A stretch of 64,000 bases of DNA from Burkholderiales bacterium JOSHI_001 (GTDB lineage Bacteria; Pseudomonadota; Gammaproteobacteria; Burkholderiales; Burkholderiaceae_C), in contig CM001438.1 in NCBI GenBank assembly GCA_000244995.1, forward strand, positions 2,070,090 through 2,134,089, given 5' to 3'. Numbering within the stretch: position 1 is the stretch's first letter; each line of letters begins with the position of its first letter. Shown here piece by piece: positions 33,632 through 41,481 of this stretch. The notes under the pieces are model-generated. The model had not been told where the DNA came from. It saw nothing but the letters and a program-made list of their open reading frames with translations, and did not search any database. Both the position numbers and the translations under genes were made by a program.

Positions 33632-33916
33632 ATGCAACGTGGGATCTTGGTTCTAGCAATTTCCGCCTTTGGTGCGTTAACTGCAATAGCTGTTTGGCAA
33701 CACGGTTTCGTCGGCATATTTGCATGGCAACTGCAGAACTCTGCCGGTCTGCAAGTGCTTTGCGATCTTGTCCTGGCACTCTGCCTTGTGTTGATCTGGC
33801 TATGGCGTGACGCCAAAACCAGTGGCCGGAAGCCGATGCCGTGGATCATTTTCACGCTGGTCGCGGGCTCATTTGGCCCGCTCCTCTATCTGCTGACCCA
33901 GCCAAAGCGGCCGTAG
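33632..33916 (+). CDS. DUF2834-like membrane protein, on the opposite strand
   Basis: 94 residues, ATG at 33632 with GAGG about 8 bp upstream. TAIAVWQHGFVGIFAWQLQ, VLCDLVLALCLVLIWLWRDA and PWIIFTLVAGSFGPLLYLL match the three-helix DUF2834 pattern, so the plus strand is clearly coding. It cannot be transcribed from the integron promoter and needs its own. I see no strong -35/-10 pair in the 126 bp before it. Confidence 0.85.
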   Translation: MQRGILVLAISAFGALTAIAVWQHGFVGIFAWQLQNSAGLQVLCDLVLALCLVLIWLWRDAKTSGRKPMPWIIFTLVAGSFGPLLYLLTQPKRP

Positions 33917-33962
33917 CCACTTCTCTGTTGGGTGAATGTGCTGCTGCCCGGGGCATTGTGTC

Positions 33963-34091
33963 GCCTAACGTTCGAGGTAAGGCGGGCCCTACAGCGGAGC
34001 GTGTAAGGCCCGGAGCGGACGATGAATGATATGGCCGTTCCGGGCCTTGCACGCGCAGCTGTTGGGGCTCGCCTTGACCGAGGGGTTAGGC
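33963..34091 (-). repeat. attC, class A (SMR cassette a)
   Basis: 129 bp. End pentamer GCCGC, 5/5 match. Confidence 0.96.
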
Positions 34092-34131
34092 GCCGCTGCT
34101 CCCGCCTGGTGCATGACTGCGCCCATTGGCT

Positions 34132-34452
34132 TTATACCGCGGTGGTGAGCTTGAGCCCAACAATGCCGGCGACGATGAGTGCCAGGCTTGCCAAGCGCCC
34201 AGGGTTGGAGGGCTCGCCGAATAGGATGATTCCAAGTATTGCGGTGCCTACAGCTCCAACACCCACCCAAACGGCATAGGAGGTGCCAACGGGGAGTGTT
34301 TTCATGGCTATTCCGAGCAAGACCACACTTCCGGCCATGGCACCGAGGGTAAGGACGCTGGGCAGGACACGGGTGAAACCCTCTGTGTACTTGAGGCCAA
34401 TGGCCCAGCCTACCTCCAGCAACCCTGCGACAAGCAAGAGAGCCCATGCCAT
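34132..34452 (-). CDS. SMR-family exporter, Gdx/SugE type (copy a)
   Basis: 106 residues, four helices. [19 protein letters not shown] contains the essential Glu13; [20 protein letters not shown] and [19 protein letters not shown] follow. The [14 protein letters not shown] form is that of guanidinium exporters (Gdx, formerly SugE) rather than the QacE drug pumps. Acts as an inner-membrane dimer exchanging substrate for protons. No guanidine riboswitch is visible upstream. Second copy at 46302. Confidence 0.9.
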   Translation of the reverse strand: MAWALLLVAGLLEVGWAIGLKYTEGFTRVLPSVLTLGAMAGSVVLLGIAMKTLPVGTSYAVWVGVGAVGTAILGIILFGEPSNPGRLASLALIVAGIVGLKLTTAV

Positions 34453-34550
34453 GCAACCGCTCCAAGATGAACCAGAGGGCGATTGTCACCAAAGGCTGAA
34501 GCTCCCACCTTGGACTTTGCGCTAATGGATCGGATGAGGGCGTTTGCGGC

Positions 34551-34679
34551 GCCTAACGTTCGAGGTAAGGCGGGCCCTACAGCGGAGCGCGTAAGGCCCG
34601 GCAGGGACGATGATAACTTTGGCCCAGCCGGGCCTTACGTGCGCAGCTGTTGGGGCTCGCCTTGACCGAGGGGTTAGGC
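34551..34679 (-). repeat. attC, class A (282-residue membrane protein cassette)
   Basis: 129 bp. End pentamer CGCAC, 5/5 match. Confidence 0.96.
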
Positions 34680-34730
34680 CGCACTTGCTCGGCTCGGTAC
34701 TTCTCTGACTCCTCGCCGGCTCGGTGCAAA

Positions 34731-35579
34731 TTAGTTGCTATCGAAGACAGTGCCCGCAAAGGCGCCCAACAGCCCGCCACCAACGCTGCCCGACAAAATA
34801 TTGATCAGCAACGATCCGTCATTCGACAATATCGGCCCAGCGATAGCGCCAGCGACGATACCGAATATTGCAAATGCTCCAACGCTTGAATTTGAACTGC
34901 TCACACTTTGTTCTGTAGGCTGATCGGCCTCAGCAGCGCGAGATGGCGGCGTTGGTGGGCTGCTGCTGCTCCTGGATTTGCCGGAAGATGTCGGATGCGC
35001 AACTTCGGAAGGCCTTGAAGATTGGGCGCTAGTAGATGACCGCGCTGCAGGAATTGTGTTCTTGGGCACCCACAGCCCCACTTCTTCTTCGAAGTCGCAA
35101 TTGAAGAGTTGCGGTAATGCTCCTTTCATTTGCCAGCCGACGTACGCTTGATCTCCGTCCGAGAATACAATTGGCGCTAAGTCTGGATTGCTTGGTGCCT
35201 TGGCGCGGTTTATCGGCCTTATGTCTGTCAAGACCTCCCATGGATCGCGTTCGAAGGCTTGCTTCAGGCGTTTCGGAGACGAAACCACGGCGGTGGAAAG
35301 TAGCGATCCCGTTGATTTAGCCAGTGGATCCAAGAGTTGTACGACTCTTTGGGCGCTTTCGAGGTATGTGTGGCGTTCGCTTGAGACCGCTTGTTGAATG
35401 TTGGGTGCGTAAATAATGTGATCCGACAGGCGCTCGACCTTCTGCTTGGTGCGTTCCAGTTCTGCAAGAGCCTGATTTAAACGATCGCCAACAGATACTC
35501 CGGTAAACCAGTCGTAGAGTTTCGTGGCTCCATGAGCTGCGTTCATGACCGTAAGAAAGGTTTCGGCAATCATACGCAC
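34731..35579 (-). CDS. Large hypothetical protein: coiled coil, Ser/Pro linker, C-terminal membrane hairpin
   Basis: 282 residues, one of the longest cassette genes here. Residues 1-90 are helical with heptad-like LNQALAELERTKQKVERL. The middle (about 115-175) is a mixed domain with FSDGDQAYVGWQMKGALPQL and FEEEVGLWVPKN. Residues about 178-225 are a Ser/Pro/Thr-rich linker. The last 55 hold two glycine-rich hydrophobic helices (FGIVAGAIAGPI, GGGLLGAFAGTVF). The soluble sensor plus glycine-zipper membrane end resembles membrane-perturbing effectors; function is unproven. Confidence 0.66.
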   Translation of the reverse strand: MRMIAETFLTVMNAAHGATKLYDWFTGVSVGDRLNQALAELERTKQKVERLSDHIIYAPNIQQAVSSERHTYLESAQRVVQLLDPLAKSTGSLLSTAVVSSPKRLKQAFERDPWEVLTDIRPINRAKAPSNPDLAPIVFSDGDQAYVGWQMKGALPQLFNCDFEEEVGLWVPKNTIPAARSSTSAQSSRPSEVAHPTSSGKSRSSSSPPTPPSRAAEADQPTEQSVSSSNSSVGAFAIFGIVAGAIAGPILSNDGSLLINILSGSVGGGLLGAFAGTVFDSN

Positions 35580-35684
35580 CCTCCGTTGTGCTCGTCTGCC
35601 TCAAGCTTACGCGTGAGGCGCCCGCAGCCCAAGCTGAGTTTCCCGAATGCGCTGGTGGAACGCCCCAGCTTTTGTTGTTGTGCG

Positions 35685-35813
35685 GCCTAACGTTCGAGCT
35701 AAGCGGGCGACAGCGGCAGGACGCCAGGCCCGGGCCGGTGAAAATGTACCGCGTACCACCGGCCCGGGCCTGGGGGCCTGCCGTTGGTGCTCCGCTTGAG
35801 CGAGGGGTTAGGC
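35685..35813 (-). repeat. attC, class E (DUF1579-like cassette carrying IS481)
   Basis: 129 bp. End pentamer GTCAC, 5/5 match across the IS481. Confidence 0.94.
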
Positions 35814-35821
35814 GTCACAGG

Positions 35822-37129
35822 GGTACGGACCGGGTTGATGGGTGACACTTTAGTCTGGGTTGATAGGTAACACACCGATGGACGATGGACTCCTTGAAGG
35901 AGGAGTCCGATGCCTTGGAGTGAGACCACGACCATGGATGCGAAGGTGGCATTTATTCTGGATTGGAAGAGCCAGAAATACCAGGTGACGGAGCTGTGCG
36001 CGAGGTACGGCGTGAGCCGCAAGACGGCGTACAAGTGGATCAACCGGTACCTTGAAGACGGGCCGGACGGGCTGTGGGACCGCAGCCATGCACCCAGGCG
36101 TTCGCCACACCGCACAAGCGCGCAGGTGGAGCAAGCGATCGTGCAGCAGAGGCTGCGGCATCCGAGCTGGGGCCCGAAGAAGCTGATCTGGACGCTGCAG
36201 CGCTGGCAACCGGAGCTGGAACTGCCCAGCCTGGGGACGGTGGCAGAGATCCTGAAGCGCAACGACCTGGTGCTGGCCAAGAGAAGGCCCAGAGCGGTGG
36301 GCCACCCCGGGCGGCCGAGCATGGCGGTGAGCAAGCCCAACGACAGTTGGAGCATCGACTTCAAGGGGCAGTTCAGGACGGGCGACGGCAAGTACCTGTA
36401 CCCGCTGACGGTGACGGACAACCACAGCCGCTACCTGCTGGCGTGCCAGGGGCTGCCGGGCACGTTGCTGGAGCCCACGCAGGCGGTACTGAGCCGGGTG
36501 TTCAAGGAGCATGGGCTGCCCAGCCGGATGAGAAGCGACAACGGGGTGCCATTCGCGGCGTACACGCTGGGAAGGTTGAGTCGGCTGTCGGTGTGGCTGT
36601 TGAAGCTGGGGGTGATGCCGGAACTGATCGAGCCGGGCAAGCCCCAGCAGAATGGGCGGCACGAGAGGATGCACAGGACGCTGAAGGACGAGACGTTGAA
36701 GCCGCCGGGGGCCAACGCTGGAGTGCAGCAGAGGAAGTTCAACAGCTGGCGACAAGAATTCAACCAGGACAGGCCGCACGAGGCCCACGACGGGTTGACA
36801 CCGGCGGACGTGCATGTGAACTCGACGAGGCAAATGCCCAGCAAGCTGCTGCAGCCCGAGTACCCTGACCGATTCGAGGTTCGCTACGTCAGCGCCAACG
36901 GCGGAATTCGATGGCGCAAGAAGTGGCTGAATGTGAGCAGCGTTCTGATTGGAGAACACGTGGGCTTGGAAGAAGTTGACGACGGCAAGTGGGACGTCTA
37001 CTTCGCCAACTACAGGCTGGGAACATTGAATGAACGCTTCATGAGAATTGAGGATGTCCTCGGTAAACTGAAGCGCCGCGTGTAACCCATCAACCCGGAC
37101 TATCTGTCACCCATCATCCCGACTGCTCA
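35822..37129 (+). mobile_element. IS481-family element, copy 1
   Basis: 1308 bp. Ends contain inverted CGGG(T/A)TGATGGGTGACA. AGG flanks both sides (35819-35821, 37130-37132), consistent with a 3-bp duplication. Inserted 5 bp outside the attC at 35685. Matches the copy at 55454 over its full length, as far as compared by eye. Confidence 0.88.
35910..37085 (+). CDS. IS481-family transposase
   Basis: 391 residues; GGAGGAG precedes the ATG. N-terminal HTH with LCARYGVSRKTAYKWINRYL. DDE core: SWSIDFKGQFRTGDGKYLYP (first Asp), RMRSDNGVPFA (second Asp), then PGKPQQNGRHERMHRTLKDE (Glu). C-terminal region has the usual FNQDRPHEAHDGLTPADVH. Intact; direction opposite to the cassettes. Confidence 0.95.
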   Translation: MPWSETTTMDAKVAFILDWKSQKYQVTELCARYGVSRKTAYKWINRYLEDGPDGLWDRSHAPRRSPHRTSAQVEQAIVQQRLRHPSWGPKKLIWTLQRWQPELELPSLGTVAEILKRNDLVLAKRRPRAVGHPGRPSMAVSKPNDSWSIDFKGQFRTGDGKYLYPLTVTDNHSRYLLACQGLPGTLLEPTQAVLSRVFKEHGLPSRMRSDNGVPFAAYTLGRLSRLSVWLLKLGVMPELIEPGKPQQNGRHERMHRTLKDETLKPPGANAGVQQRKFNSWRQEFNQDRPHEAHDGLTPADVHVNSTRQMPSKLLQPEYPDRFEVRYVSANGGIRWRKKWLNVSSVLIGEHVGLEEVDDGKWDVYFANYRLGTLNERFMRIEDVLGKLKRRV

Positions 37130-37635
37130 AGGCGTTGCAGTGTGTCGACAGCAAAAAGTGAACGCTTTCCGTCTGAGGCTTGGCTTTCCATGCGCAACTG
37201 CCATGTCTTGGCGAGTGGATCCCAGGTGAACGTGTTGAAGAACGGGCCGTCGGGGTATTCAAATCGAAACTCGATCATGTTCCCGGTGCGCTTACCGCGG
37301 CCGACCGCGGAGAACTTTGCTCCAAACGAGTCGGTCCAGTGCGCGACGTACTCTTGTGAGGAGTAGACGTACCCGATGAGTACAAGCGCCTCGTAACGCG
37401 CTGGTACCTGGGTGTCTTTCATATGCACTTGAAGGAACTGATGCGCCAGAGCCCACGACGCGTTGAGTTCATTCTGGACGGTAGTGCCGCGAATCTGTCT
37501 CGTGACCGACCAGCGACCTTCCATGTTCGAGATCAAATCGTCCTCGAATCGTCCGCCTCGTCCGTCTATCGGTTGTGCGAGTGCGGGCCAGGCGATGGCG
37601 GTCAAGATGGCGGCAACAATGGAGCGTAGTTTCAT
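37114..37635 (-). CDS. Secreted DUF1579-like protein, stop codon supplied by IS481
   Basis: 173 residues. Signal peptide 1-20 (PALA-QPI). NMEGRWSVTRQIRGTTVQNE, YEALVLIGYVYSSQEYVAHW and MIEFRFEYPDGPFFNTFTWD follow the DUF1579 pattern. The IS481 at 35822 entered the last codon: removing it gives ...LQRL-stop directly before the attC, whereas now the protein ends LQRLEQSG using a TGA in the IS inverted repeat. The gene is thus practically intact. Confidence 0.8.
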   Translation of the reverse strand: MKLRSIVAAILTAIAWPALAQPIDGRGGRFEDDLISNMEGRWSVTRQIRGTTVQNELNASWALAHQFLQVHMKDTQVPARYEALVLIGYVYSSQEYVAHWTDSFGAKFSAVGRGKRTGNMIEFRFEYPDGPFFNTFTWDPLAKTWQLRMESQASDGKRSLFAVDTLQRLEQSG

Positions 37636-37676
37636 CGGGAGGATTGTGATGATCGGTGATCGGGTGGCTTTGTGAC

Positions 37677-37805
37677 GCCTAACGTTCGAGGTAAGGCGGG
37701 CCCTACAGCGGAGCGTGTAAGGCCCGGCAGGGACAATGATGATTTTGGCCTTGCCGGGCCTTACGCGCGCAGCTGTTGGGGCTCGCCTTGACCGAGGGGT
37801 TAGGC
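37677..37805 (-). repeat. attC, class A (brnTA cassette 2)
   Basis: 129 bp. End pentamer AACGC, 5/5 match. Confidence 0.96.
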
Positions 37806-37830
37806 AACGCTTTTCGGCTTGGTGGTGGGG

Positions 37831-38040
37831 CTACTTCCATGCCAAATTGAGCCTCTTGCCTGAACTTGCGCAGTCCTTGAGGTAGAGGTTGATGAGGCTT
37901 TGGTACGGAATACCTGTTTCCTCAGACAGCGACTTGAAGTAGGTGATCGAGTCTTGGTCAAGCCTGATGGTGACGGGCTTCTTCAGCTGGGCCGCGTACG
38001 GGTTCTTTCGAGCGTTGGAGAAGTCGTATTGCTTGCGCAT
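37831..38040 (-). CDS. brnA: BrnA-type antitoxin
   Basis: 69 residues. The N-terminus RKQYDFSNARKNPYAAQLKK, then an RHH domain VTIRLDQDSITYFKSLSEET and GIPYQSLINLYLKDCA, is a standard BrnA/CopG-like antitoxin. Starts 8 bp after the toxin stop. A different subgroup from the antitoxin at 17101. Confidence 0.9.
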   Translation of the reverse strand: MRKQYDFSNARKNPYAAQLKKPVTIRLDQDSITYFKSLSEETGIPYQSLINLYLKDCASSGKRLNLAWK

Positions 38041-38048
38041 GATGCTCT

Positions 38049-38330
38049 CTATGGATAGTCGGCCTGTTCCTCGCGAGTTGCCTTGCGAGCGGAAATGATC
38101 CGAATGACGTTGCCCTCTGCTCGGTAGCAGTGCGCAACCACAAGTAGGCGAAGCGAGCTACTCAGGCCGAGAAGAATGAAGCGCTCTTCGTCGTGGGAGT
38201 GATCGGGGTCATCAATCAACTTTGCACGTTCATCTGAGAAGACGGATTGCGCATCTTCGAACGTGACCCCATGCTTGCGCTTGTTCAGCGCAGCCTTGTG
38301 CGGATCCCACTCGAATCGAAGTTCGGACAT
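38049..38330 (-). CDS. brnT: BrnT-family ribonuclease toxin
   Basis: 93 residues. FEWDPHKAALNKRKHGVTFE at the N-terminus, DDPDHSHDEERFILLGLSS, and RIISARKATREEQADY at the C-terminus are canonical BrnT. First gene of the operon. ATG 6 nt below the -10 box. Confidence 0.95.
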   Translation of the reverse strand: MSELRFEWDPHKAALNKRKHGVTFEDAQSVFSDERAKLIDDPDHSHDEERFILLGLSSSLRLLVVAHCYRAEGNVIRIISARKATREEQADYP

Positions 38331-38336
38331 TAGAAC

Positions 38337-38365
38337 ATTGTACGCACATCGTATTTACGCTGCAA
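38337..38365 (-). promoter_or_regulatory. Probable sigma-70 promoter of brnTA cassette 2
   Basis: Minus strand TTGCAG, 17 nt, TACAAT, 6 nt, ATG. Same geometry as the promoters of the TA cassettes at 17639 and 24036. Confidence 0.72.
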
Positions 38366-38395
38366 CCGAGGGAGGTAACCCCTCGGCCTTGCGTT

Positions 38396-38524
38396 GCCTA
38401 ACGTTCGAGGTAAGGCGGGCCCTACAGTGGAGCGTGTAAGCCCCGCGCAGGACGATGATGAATTTGGCCTGCGCGGGGCTTGCACGCGTAGCTGTTGGGG
38501 CTCGCCTTGACCGAGGGGTTAGGC
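38396..38524 (-). repeat. attC, class A (secreted paralog cassette b)
   Basis: 129 bp. End pentamer GTCAT, 5/5 match. Confidence 0.96.
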
Positions 38525-38525
38525 G

Positions 38526-39047
38526 TCATCTCTGGCACTCGATGAGCTCTGCGCGGTTGGGGAAGCGAACTCGCACTGGGTCTGCCTCCACTACCTCCGC
38601 CTGGCCCGCAGTTTTGCAGGGGCTGCCAATCTTCAGGCCTTTGATCGAGAAGATGCCCTCAACATGGATAACGCTTGTCTTGCGTGAGGCAAACTCTTCC
38701 GCGACGGTTTGGCTTGTAGCCCGAGCCAAGATTTCCAGGCCGTTGGTTACTGCGATGAACTTGAGTGGGGCCCCTCGAAAGTGCGGGATCTGTGCCGCGG
38801 ACTGTGGGACAGGCAGGAGCTGAAAGCTTTGTCCCGAGTGGCCAGTGTTGGTGGCGTTGGCTAACCATTGGGCGACCAGAATGGCGTGAATCGCCGTGGT
38901 TCCCGAAAACTCGACTGAACTTGAGGACGCTGCGTCCTTGAGCGGGAGCATTTTGCTTGCAGCAGGGAGTTCCAGCGGGTTCTGCGTTTGTGCATAGGCG
39001 CCTGCTGAGAGCAACATTCCTGCGATGAACACTGATCTTGGCTTCAT
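38526..39047 (-). CDS. Secreted protein, unknown function (paralog b)
   Basis: 173 residues, same length and clearly the same family as 31625, with scattered mostly conservative changes. Signal peptide 1-19 (AGAYA-QTQ). Both keep the PHFRGAPLKFIAV core and the C-terminal IGSPCKTAGQAEVVEADPVR. Two diverged copies kept in one array suggest the protein is useful. Confidence 0.68.
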   Translation of the reverse strand: MKPRSVFIAGMLLSAGAYAQTQNPLELPAASKMLPLKDAASSSSVEFSGTTAIHAILVAQWLANATNTGHSGQSFQLLPVPQSAAQIPHFRGAPLKFIAVTNGLEILARATSQTVAEEFASRKTSVIHVEGIFSIKGLKIGSPCKTAGQAEVVEADPVRVRFPNRAELIECQR

Positions 39048-39050
39048 GAC

Positions 39051-39179
39051 GCCTAACGTTCGAGTTAACGCGGGCCCAGCGGCTGGCCGGGCCTGACCTG
39101 GATGGGACGATAACTGAACTGGCCCAGGAAGGGCAGGCCCGGCCAGCCGTTGGGGCTCGCGTTGAACGAGGGGTTAGGC
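39051..39179 (-). repeat. attC, class B2 (inverted hypothetical cassette)
   Basis: 129 bp. End pentamer AACGC, 5/5 match. Confidence 0.95.
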
Positions 39180-39395
39180 AACGCTTGCGGTGTAAGACCG
39201 AAGCCCCGGTGTGGCGGCCGGCTGGGCCTTGCGCACGCGAGTGCGCACTTTGTACGCAGGGCGCAGAACATAGCCCTACCGGCGGTAGGTAGTGCGCCAC
39301 CAGGCGGAGGTGTGAACTTTGGGGGAAGTTTGGGCATTGGTAGGGGTGGTTTCCCCCGTTCCGGGTGTATGCGATAGAGCACCGGACCGCGTTGA

Positions 39396-39686
39396 ATGGG
39401 AGCAAGACATCCGCTAGTTCCGGAAGGCCTGAAGTGGCTTGATGTCGCACTTGGATGCGGGGTGTATATGAACGGCCAATGCTCGCTTGGGACTCTGGAC
39501 AGCTTGTCGCATGTGCTGCGGTTCACGTCGTTGTTCAACCCTGGGCGATACGTCCTGGTGCCTTGTGACAAGGCCGGGCATGTTGATATCGATTCGCTTG
39601 GGGAGAGGCTTCGGCTAACCTACCTTGGCGCCAGGGCGATGATCGGACGCGAGTACGCATATCCGGTTGTTGAGGTCGCGCATTAG
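39396..39686 (+). CDS. Hypothetical protein on the opposite strand
   Basis: 96 residues, plus strand. LKWLDVALGCGVYMNGQCSL, LSHVLRFTSLFNPGRYVLVP and HVDIDSLGERLRLTYLGARA read like a normal soluble protein, whereas the minus frames are Arg/Pro-rich. The 215 bp before it share their start with the Y cassette at 62042 and show no clear gene. Coding is likely but not certain; start could be the MNGQ codon. Confidence 0.52.
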   Translation: MGARHPLVPEGLKWLDVALGCGVYMNGQCSLGTLDSLSHVLRFTSLFNPGRYVLVPCDKAGHVDIDSLGERLRLTYLGARAMIGREYAYPVVEVAH

Positions 39687-39718
39687 ACGATAGCGTTCTG
39701 CGGTCTTGCACCTGCGTT

Positions 39719-39847
39719 GCCTAACGTTCGAGGTAAGGCGGGCCCTACAGCGGAGCGCGTAAGGCCCGGCAGGGACGATGATAATTTTGGCCCAGCCGGG
39801 CCTTACGTGCGCAGCTGTTGGGGCTCGCCTTGACCGAGGGGTTAGGC
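39719..39847 (-). repeat. attC, class A (inverted small membrane cassette a)
   Basis: 129 bp. End pentamer AACGC, 5/5 match. Confidence 0.96.
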
Positions 39848-40085
39848 AACGCTTTCGCGCACTGCCTTCGCACTCGCCGCAACATGCAAAGGGCAGCAAC
39901 TGAGAAGCAAGCCCGAGATCTTGGTGCCGGCGTTTGAACTTGGGACAATGCCTGACGACTTTCGCCGACAGAGGATGAACGCGAGGTGAACATGCCTTGA
40001 TGTCCTTTAGCTTGCCGGTTGCTTAAGCAGGACATAACAGTGAACTTCCATGCTTGGCGCCTGTTCACAGCGAAGGGACCCTGAC
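39848..40085. other. Conserved non-coding leader, copy a
   Basis: 238 bp between attC and the plus-strand gene. Aligns with 45118-45355 with substitutions but no obvious gaps, although no protein frame is convincing. Contains the palindrome GCTTAAGC near 40021 and a promoter-like pair (40012-40040). Confidence 0.55.
40012..40040 (+). promoter_or_regulatory. Possible promoter of the inverted small gene, copy a
   Basis: TTGCCG, 17 nt, TAACAG. The -10 match is weak, but spacing and both boxes are conserved in copy b (45282). Confidence 0.35.
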
Positions 40086-40250
40086 ATGAACAACTATCTG
40101 GCTGACTTTATCCTGCAGTGGGTGCGCATAGCGCTCATGGCACTTGTGCCCGTTGTCTTGACTGCTTTCGTGTCCATTCCAATGAGCCTTGGTGGTCACC
40201 CTGGCGAAGCGGTCGCTCGCACGGTTGTGCCGACTACTCACATGACGTAG
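40086..40250 (+). CDS. One-helix small membrane protein on the opposite strand (paralog a)
   Basis: 54 residues, plus strand; GAAGGGACC lies about 8 bp upstream of the ATG. One membrane helix (VRIALMALVPVVLTAFVSI), a short N-terminal NNYLADFILQW and a polar C-terminal tail (GGHPGEAVARTVVPTTHMT). The paralog at 45356 keeps length and sequence, which supports coding. Possible small regulatory or toxin-like membrane peptide. Confidence 0.72.
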   Translation: MNNYLADFILQWVRIALMALVPVVLTAFVSIPMSLGGHPGEAVARTVVPTTHMT

Positions 40251-40276
40251 AGCTAGCGCTGAAGTTGCGTTGCGTT

Positions 40277-40405
40277 GCCTAACGTTCGAGGTAAGGCGGG
40301 CCCTACAGCGGAGCGCGTAAGGCCCGGCAGGGACAATGATAACTTTGGCCCAGCCGGGCCTTACGCGCGCAGCTGTTGGGGCTCGCCTTGACCGAGGGGT
40401 TAGGC
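40277..40405 (-). repeat. attC, class A (DUF6933 cassette, copy 2)
   Basis: 129 bp. End pentamer CGCAC, 5/5 match. Confidence 0.96.
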
Positions 40406-40918
40406 CGCACTTTGGGCCGCCTCGATGGCTTGCTTTGCTTGAAACAGAGACAGAGCTTGTTCTGACGGGAAGGCAAATTCTATGGCCCCACTGGGCATAT
40501 TGGCGAGTTGCATTGCGCGTTCCCCAAGCGACATGGACGTGTCGCTTGCGCAACCGTCTTGCAGATGGAACATGAAGTCGTTTAGCGAGCCTAGTACTTT
40601 GCGGCTTTCCGTCTTTGCGAAAACGCTCTGAGACATCTCTCTCATCTCAGCGTGAACAAGATGCGCAGGCACGCCTATGCGTGTCAACATGAGTTCAACC
40701 GCTTCGGAAAGGCGCAAAGGAAAGGCCTTTAGGTCTTTGGCTGCAACTACGACGGGAAGTAGCGTCTTTTCGGAGATGCACAGCACCAGATGCTGAGGCC
40801 TGGCAATCAAGACGTTTGCATACCAGTCCCCAAGCACCGTTGTAGTTGGGGACGGAGCCGGGTTGACAACTAAGTTGCCACGGACAAGTAGCTTCTTCGT
40901 ACATCGGATTGCAAACAC
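40400..40918 (-). CDS. DUF6933-type protein (copy 2)
   Basis: 172 residues, identical to the protein at 16443 and on an apparently identical 658-bp cassette. The two copies have different neighbours on both sides, so it moved as a single cassette. Confidence 0.78.
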   Translation of the reverse strand: MFAIRCTKKLLVRGNLVVNPAPSPTTTVLGDWYANVLIARPQHLVLCISEKTLLPVVVAAKDLKAFPLRLSEAVELMLTRIGVPAHLVHAEMREMSQSVFAKTESRKVLGSLNDFMFHLQDGCASDTSMSLGERAMQLANMPSGAIEFAFPSEQALSLFQAKQAIEAAQSAA

Positions 40919-40934
40919 GGGCGGTTCCTGTGCG

Positions 40935-41063
40935 GCCTAACGTTCGAGGTAAGGCGGGCCCTACAGCGGAGCGTGTAAGGCCCGGCAGGGACGATGATAA
41001 CTTTGGCCCAGCCGGGCCTTACACGCGCAGCTGTTGGGGCTCGCCTTGACCGAGGGGTTAGGC
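40935..41063 (-). repeat. attC, class A (one-TM cassette)
   Basis: 129 bp. End pentamer GTCAT, 5/5 match. Confidence 0.96.
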
Positions 41064-41064
41064 G

Positions 41065-41457
41065 TCATCGTGCACCAATTTCATTGACTTCTTCATTCGA
41101 GCGGCTTCCTCGGGGGGTGAGCAGCTTCACGTATGGTTGTCCTTCTTCATTCGCCACGTACATGAAGTACTGACCGCTTACTGTCTTTGCCAGGAGCGTC
41201 AGCGAGTAGCTCAGGACTCGGCCTGTCTGAAAAGTGCCTGACTCACTCTCTGCAACTATTTGCGATTTCTCGCCCTTGATGGAAGGGTGGCCTGACGCGG
41301 AAGATGCCGTGTAGGCTCTAAACCGGCGAAGCTCTCGCTCCCTTCGTTCTCGACCTTCTCCAAGAGACATCCACCTTCGCGTGCCTAGCCAAATCGCAAA
41401 GGCAAAGAAGGTGAACAGCGCGACAGCCGCTCCGATGGAAAGAAGTAGGGACTGCAC
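41065..41457 (-). CDS. One-helix membrane protein, unknown function
   Basis: 130 residues from GTG at 41457; the cassette has no ATG before the membrane helix, and an ATA 22 bp upstream is the only other candidate. Helix LLLSIGAAVALFTFFAFAIW, a basic charged region (GEGRERRERELRRFRAY), then a beta-like domain with FMYVANEEGQPYVKLLTPRG. Confidence 0.6.
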   Translation of the reverse strand: MQSLLLSIGAAVALFTFFAFAIWLGTRRWMSLGEGRERRERELRRFRAYTASSASGHPSIKGEKSQIVAESESGTFQTGRVLSYSLTLLAKTVSGQYFMYVANEEGQPYVKLLTPRGSRSNEEVNEIGAR

Positions 41458-41481
41458 TGCGATGCTCGGCTTGTGTATGAC

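Noticed and set aside
33379-33855. 158-codon minus frame opposite the DUF2834-like gene
   Set aside because: Low-complexity shadow running into the attC; the plus frame has clear family features.
34453-34550. Guanidine riboswitch before the SMR exporter
   Set aside because: The 98-bp leader lacks the conserved guanidine-I, II or III elements I could look for, and the second SMR cassette leader is no better.
35850-36959. 369-codon minus-strand frame (and its twin at 55482-56591)
   Set aside because: Antisense shadow of the IS481 transposase; His/Arg/Gln-rich and without family resemblance.
38367-38387. Hairpin CCGAGGG-AGGTAAC-CCCTCGG as a terminator
   Set aside because: It lies upstream of brnT, has no T-run, and resembles a stray attC half; no terminator function supported.
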